17,763 nt of DNA from assembly GCA_040275425.1 (NCBI GenBank), contig JBEOKB010000196.1, forward strand, positions 1 through 17,763. The letters run 5' to 3'. Source of the DNA: Pinisolibacter sp040275425. GTDB lineage: Bacteria; Pseudomonadota; Alphaproteobacteria; Rhizobiales; Ancalomicrobiaceae. Shown in pieces: positions 14,785-17,763 of the stretch. The notes beneath the pieces were generated by a model that was given only the letters and a program-made list of their open reading frames with translations, was not told where the DNA came from and did not search any database. How positions within the stretch are numbered: the first letter of the stretch is position 1; every line of letters begins with the position of its first letter. A program made the translations under genes and the position numbers.

Positions 14785-17076
14785 TCACTTGGCGACCACC
14801 TTGGCGCCGTTCTGCTCGAGGTAGGTCTTGACACGCAGACCGATGTCCGCGGCCTTGACCTGATACTGCCACCACTGGTTCGCCCACAGGGTTCCCTGCT
14901 GCCAGTCTTCCTTCTTGGCGGCCGCTTCGGTCTTGTCCTTGGCGTCCTTGGCGAAGTTGAGCTGGTCGACGGCGTCCTCGACGAGGGCGACGACGGTCGG
15001 GAAGTCCTTGTAGTTGGTCGACATGATGTACTTGACCACCGAGTCGATGACCTTCTGGGTCTCGACGTTGGTCGTGTACTGCTTGTCGTAGTCGGCCTTG
15101 GTGTAGGCGACGGCGTCCTTGACGGTCGCCGGCGTCGCGTCGGCCATGCCCTTCGGCTTGACCATCAGGTAGCCTTCCATCTCCAGATGGAGCGCCGAGC
15201 AGAACTCGGTGCAGTAGAAGGAGAAGGCGCCGGCACGGTCGGCCTTGAAGGTCACCGAGGCGGTCTTGCCCGGCTCCATCGACAGGTTGCCGGTGTAGGT
15301 CGACACGGTGAAGCCGTGGGTCTCGTCCTGCGCGCGTTCGGCGTTGGTGATGTGGAAGGTGACGGTGTCGCCTTCGTTCACCTCGACGATTTCCGGCGTG
15401 AAGTGCGAGCGGATCGCGGTGCCGAAGACTTCGACCTTACCGGGGGTCCGCACGATCTTCTCCGAGCCCGGACGCACCATGAAGGGGCTCTCCTGGCCGG
15501 TACGGCTGTCGGTGCCGTACTTGTAGCGCACCAGCGGCTTCAGCTTGGAGGCCGAGATGGACGCCGCGTAGTGGGGCTCGCCGAGCGGGATCGGCATGTC
15601 GTAGAGCAGTTCCATCTTGTCACCGGAGATGTCGATGAGCTGATGGTTCTGCGGATGGAGCGGGCCGACCGGGTTGAAGCGGTCGATGGCCAGCTTGTTG
15701 AGCGCGACCAGATACTTACCGGCCGGAGCGGCGCTGTCGCCCTCCATCGCCATCAGATGGCCGATGTTGTAGTGCACCGAGATCTTGTCGAGCACCTTGC
15801 CTTCGCAATAGTCGTACTTGGCGACCTGGCTGTCGACGTAGAGCGAGGTGTAGGCGATGCAGGGCTTGGCATCGAACTGCGTGTGCAGCGGGCCGAGGCC
15901 GAGCTGAACCTGCTTGTGGATCACCTGCTTCATGTCGAGGATCGGGATCCCGTAGGGGTCCTTCGACGCGAACTGCTTGGCATCGATCGCCGCCTTGATC
16001 TTCTCCCAGGAGTAGACCGTGACGTTGGTGTCGAGCTTGCCGCCGACGATGATGTACTTGCCGTCCGGGGTCACGTCGGCGCCGTGAGGCGACTTCGGCT
16101 CGGCGATGAGGAAGAGGATGCCCTCTTCGATCGCGGTCTTGATCGACACGACGTCGTGACCGTTGATCTTGGTCGACTTGCCGGCCGCGACCAGCTCGGC
16201 CGCCTTCTTCCAGTTGATGACGTGCAGGTAGTCGGCGTCGTTGGCCGAGCAGCCCGCCTCGAACGGCGGCTTGCCGGACTCGATGCCGCCGACGTAACGC
16301 TCGGCGCAGAACGAGTTGGTGAAGGACCAGCCGTCGGAGGGACCCTTACCGGCGTCGGAGAGGTCCTGGGTGTAGGGCGGCAGCTCGAGCGAGAAGGACT
16401 TCGACTCGTCGATGCGGCCCTTGGCGCGGTCGAACTTCCAGTAGGTCTGGGCGCCGCGGAACTTCTCGTTGAACTCCGAGAGCGGGGCGTAGCCACGGCC
16501 GAGAACGCCCGGATACTGGGCGGCCTCGAGCACGTACTCGGTGTTCGGGGTGACGAAGGTGCCGCCGTGCTCGGACTGCAGGATCGGGTTGACGACGATC
16601 TGCTGGGTCTCGAAGTCGTGCAGCGAGATCACCGCGACGCGCGGATTGGCCTTGTCGTTGATGAACAGGTATTCGCCGTCCGGCTTGCCGTTCGTTTCCG
16701 ACAGGCCCGGATGGTGGGTGTCGCCCCAGTTGATCTCACGACCGTCGATGTCGCCCGAGCGCAGGATCTTCTTGGACTCGTCGTCGTAGCCGAAGCCCTG
16801 CCAGGGCTCGGGCGTGAACACCGACACGTACTTCAGAATGCGCATCGAGGGCACGCCGTAGACGATGATCTGGCCGGCCTGACCACCCGAGGAGAAGACG
16901 ACGAATTCGTCGCGACCACCGGTCGGGGTGTAGGTCTTGGCGGCGGCCATCAGGTCCTTCTGGCTCAGACCACGACGCTTCATCACGTCTTCGAGGCTGT
17001 CGGCGGCGAGGGCCCCGACGGTGCCCAACCCCACGAGAACGCCCAAGGCCACGGACGTCTTCAAAATCGATCTCAT
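14785..17076 (-). CDS. nosZ: NosZ, nitrous-oxide reductase, clade II (Sec-type)
   Basis: 763 aa periplasmic enzyme reducing N2O to N2. The signal peptide (1-25, ending ALAAD) has no twin-arginine, the clade II hallmark. A seven-bladed propeller carries the CuZ histidines: H121-H122 (GDTHHPGLS), H170, H331, H398 (GPLHTQFD), H440 and H502. A cupredoxin domain (about 545-645) carries the CuA ligands H587, C622, C626, H630 and M633 (CTEFCSALHLEM). All catalytic ligands are present. After the CuA domain there is an extra ~115-residue helical, charged tail (650-763) with no CxxCH, unlike the heme tail of Wolinella NosZ. ATG 17076 has AGGAG 8 bases upstream. First gene of the cluster. Confidence 0.97.
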   Translation of the reverse strand: MRSILKTSVALGVLVGLGTVGALAADSLEDVMKRRGLSQKDLMAAAKTYTPTGGRDEFVVFSSGGQAGQIIVYGVPSMRILKYVSVFTPEPWQGFGYDDESKKILRSGDIDGREINWGDTHHPGLSETNGKPDGEYLFINDKANPRVAVISLHDFETQQIVVNPILQSEHGGTFVTPNTEYVLEAAQYPGVLGRGYAPLSEFNEKFRGAQTYWKFDRAKGRIDESKSFSLELPPYTQDLSDAGKGPSDGWSFTNSFCAERYVGGIESGKPPFEAGCSANDADYLHVINWKKAAELVAAGKSTKINGHDVVSIKTAIEEGILFLIAEPKSPHGADVTPDGKYIIVGGKLDTNVTVYSWEKIKAAIDAKQFASKDPYGIPILDMKQVIHKQVQLGLGPLHTQFDAKPCIAYTSLYVDSQVAKYDYCEGKVLDKISVHYNIGHLMAMEGDSAAPAGKYLVALNKLAIDRFNPVGPLHPQNHQLIDISGDKMELLYDMPIPLGEPHYAASISASKLKPLVRYKYGTDSRTGQESPFMVRPGSEKIVRTPGKVEVFGTAIRSHFTPEIVEVNEGDTVTFHITNAERAQDETHGFTVSTYTGNLSMEPGKTASVTFKADRAGAFSFYCTEFCSALHLEMEGYLMVKPKGMADATPATVKDAVAYTKADYDKQYTTNVETQKVIDSVVKYIMSTNYKDFPTVVALVEDAVDQLNFAKDAKDKTEAAAKKEDWQQGTLWANQWWQYQVKAADIGLRVKTYLEQNGAKVVAK

Positions 17077-17375
17077 GATCGCGCTCCTGCTCGTTCATCG
17101 ACCTCGGACGGCGCCCTCGTCGTGTCCACTCGTCTCGACCGCGTGCCTTCGCCGTCCCGGTTCGACGGCAAAAGACATTCCCCTCGCGGTCGCCACGGGC
17201 GACAACGGCACGAACGTCATTCGGAATCGCGAAATTCTCGGTTCATCCACGGTACGGGCGCCGTTCGCCCCCGATGCCACCCCGTCCGGGCGGATCGAGG
17301 ATCGGGCGAGAAGGCGTCGCCGCCTCCCGACTCTCCGACGACGTCGCCGAAGAGTCGCGTCCCATTCCGGAAGCG

Positions 17376-17381
17376 ACCATG
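17376..17381 (-). promoter_or_regulatory. Candidate -10 element for nosZ promoter
   Basis: CATGGT on the minus strand (17381-17376) fits xAnnnT and sits in the same register relative to the FNR/DNR box as TAGGGT does upstream of sco. Weak on its own; the shared spacing is the only support. Confidence 0.3.
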
Positions 17382-17402
17382 TCACGGCGGTCGCCACCCT
17401 CC

Positions 17403-17416
17403 TTGACGATGGTCAA
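17403..17416 (-). promoter_or_regulatory. Perfect FNR/DNR-type box upstream of nosZ
   Basis: TTGACGATGGTCAA is a complete palindromic TTGAC-N4-GTCAA site, matching all eight core bases of TTGA-N6-TCAA. It is the likely binding site for the DNR-like regulators encoded at 1678-3104, or for a genomic FNR/FixK. Its centre is about 333 bases from the nosZ start codon. The plus-strand direction lacks a -10 at the right spacing, which favours action on nosZ. Confidence 0.65.
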
Positions 17417-17487
17417 GCTCTCGCGGCGAACCCGTCAAAAAGGCACCGCCGCGAAGCGCACGGGAGCGCGCCTCGGGCCATCGCGAG

Positions 17488-17509
17488 GACGAAGACGGTG
17501 ATCTTCGTC
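17488..17509. other. Inverted repeat upstream of nosZ promoter
   Basis: Perfect 8-bp arms GACGAAGA and TCTTCGTC with a 6-base loop, ~75 bases upstream of the FNR/DNR box. No T-run follows on either strand. It may be an operator or the end of a transcript from outside the window. Confidence 0.35.
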
Positions 17510-17763
17510 GATTTCGGAGAGAATCGATCCCACGATCGGCGTCGGGTCGATGCTCGCGGGGCCGGTGCGGCGATCGGCAGGAGAACGATCGGGCGCGGGC
17601 GGGCGCGAGCGTCGCGGCGACGCGCGGATGCGAGAGGCTCGTGGGGACGGGAACCGGCCGCCCGACGGCGCGCAGCTCGCCTCCGTCGATCACGGGCACA
17701 CGGGCGCCGCGCGATCGGGACCGGAGGTCAGAGAGCCGGCGGGGCGCGGGAGCGAAAGCCGGA

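Larger units (their letters stand above)
17077..17763 (-). other. 687-base gene-free region upstream of nosZ
   Basis: No coding region is convincingly supported. It contains the FNR/DNR box at 17403-17416, a small GTCGCC-acg-GGCGAC hairpin (17189-17203) within the probable nosZ leader, and an 8-bp hairpin at 17488-17509. If transcription starts about 40 bases from the FNR/DNR box, the nosZ mRNA has a ~290-base untranslated leader, which is long. The end of the window (17580-17763) has a minus-strand open frame running off the edge with GC-rich third positions, but no recognisable protein. Confidence 0.6.

Noticed and set aside
14206..17406. 1066-codon plus-strand open frame across nosZ and the first cytochrome
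   Set aside because: It is antisense to two clearly recognised genes and its composition (V/L/G/D/R-rich, no known motif) is the usual antisense shadow in GC-rich DNA.
17382..17763. Minus-strand open frame entering from the right edge (contains PVIDGGELRAVGRPVPVP)
   Set aside because: Third positions are GC-rich for the first ~60 codons, but the frame then becomes Arg/Ser-rich, runs through the FNR/DNR box and matches no family I know. A truncated gene end beyond the window cannot be excluded.

Overview
The window is a GC-rich (about 65-70% by eye) bacterial chromosome segment. It most likely comes from an alphaproteobacterium of the Hyphomicrobiales type. This is inferred from GC content and codon usage, the DNR/NNR-type Crp-Fnr regulators, the pyruvate carboxylase neighbour, and a small membrane protein loosely like the rhizobial ExoX/SyrA group. 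Genus cannot be fixed from the sequence alone.

Layout. (i) 1-980: 3' end of pyruvate carboxylase (+), followed by a GC-rich hairpin. (ii) 1303-1626: small membrane protein (+). (iii) 1678-3104 (-): two tandem DNR-like Crp/Fnr regulators. (iv) 3358-4667 (+): sco (copper chaperone) overlapping a ubiE/menG quinone methyltransferase. (v) 4690-17076 (-): a 12-gene nitrous-oxide respiration cluster, in transcription order nosZ, two diheme cytochromes c, nosB-like, nosD, nosG, nosH, nosF, nosL, nosY, menA, tlpA. (vi) 17077-17763: a long gene-free leader/upstream region with a perfect FNR/DNR box.

The nos cluster is of the 'atypical' (clade II) type. NosZ has a Sec, not Tat, signal peptide and clade-II-like motifs. 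A NosB-like membrane protein and periplasmic c cytochromes are present, together with NosG/NosH iron-sulfur quinol-oxidation proteins. No nosR or nosX is seen. In the established Wolinella-type model, electrons pass menaquinol -> NosGH -> cytochrome c -> NosZ. NosDFY and NosL handle maturation and copper delivery.

The most notable point is the gene content at the 3' end. The nos transcription unit continues by tight spacing into menA (1,4-dihydroxy-2-naphthoate prenyltransferase), which overlaps tlpA by an ATGA junction. The convergent operon encodes Sco plus a UbiE/MenG methyltransferase that can act on demethylmenaquinone. Thus the last two menaquinone-specific steps (MenA, MenG) and a Sco/TlpA pair suited to CuA assembly flank and join the N2O reductase operon. 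I infer a self-contained 'N2O respiration + menaquinone tail + CuA maturation' island. FNR/DNR-type boxes lie upstream of both nosZ (17403-17416) and sco (3252-3265), so the two operons are probably co-regulated by the adjacent DNR pair.
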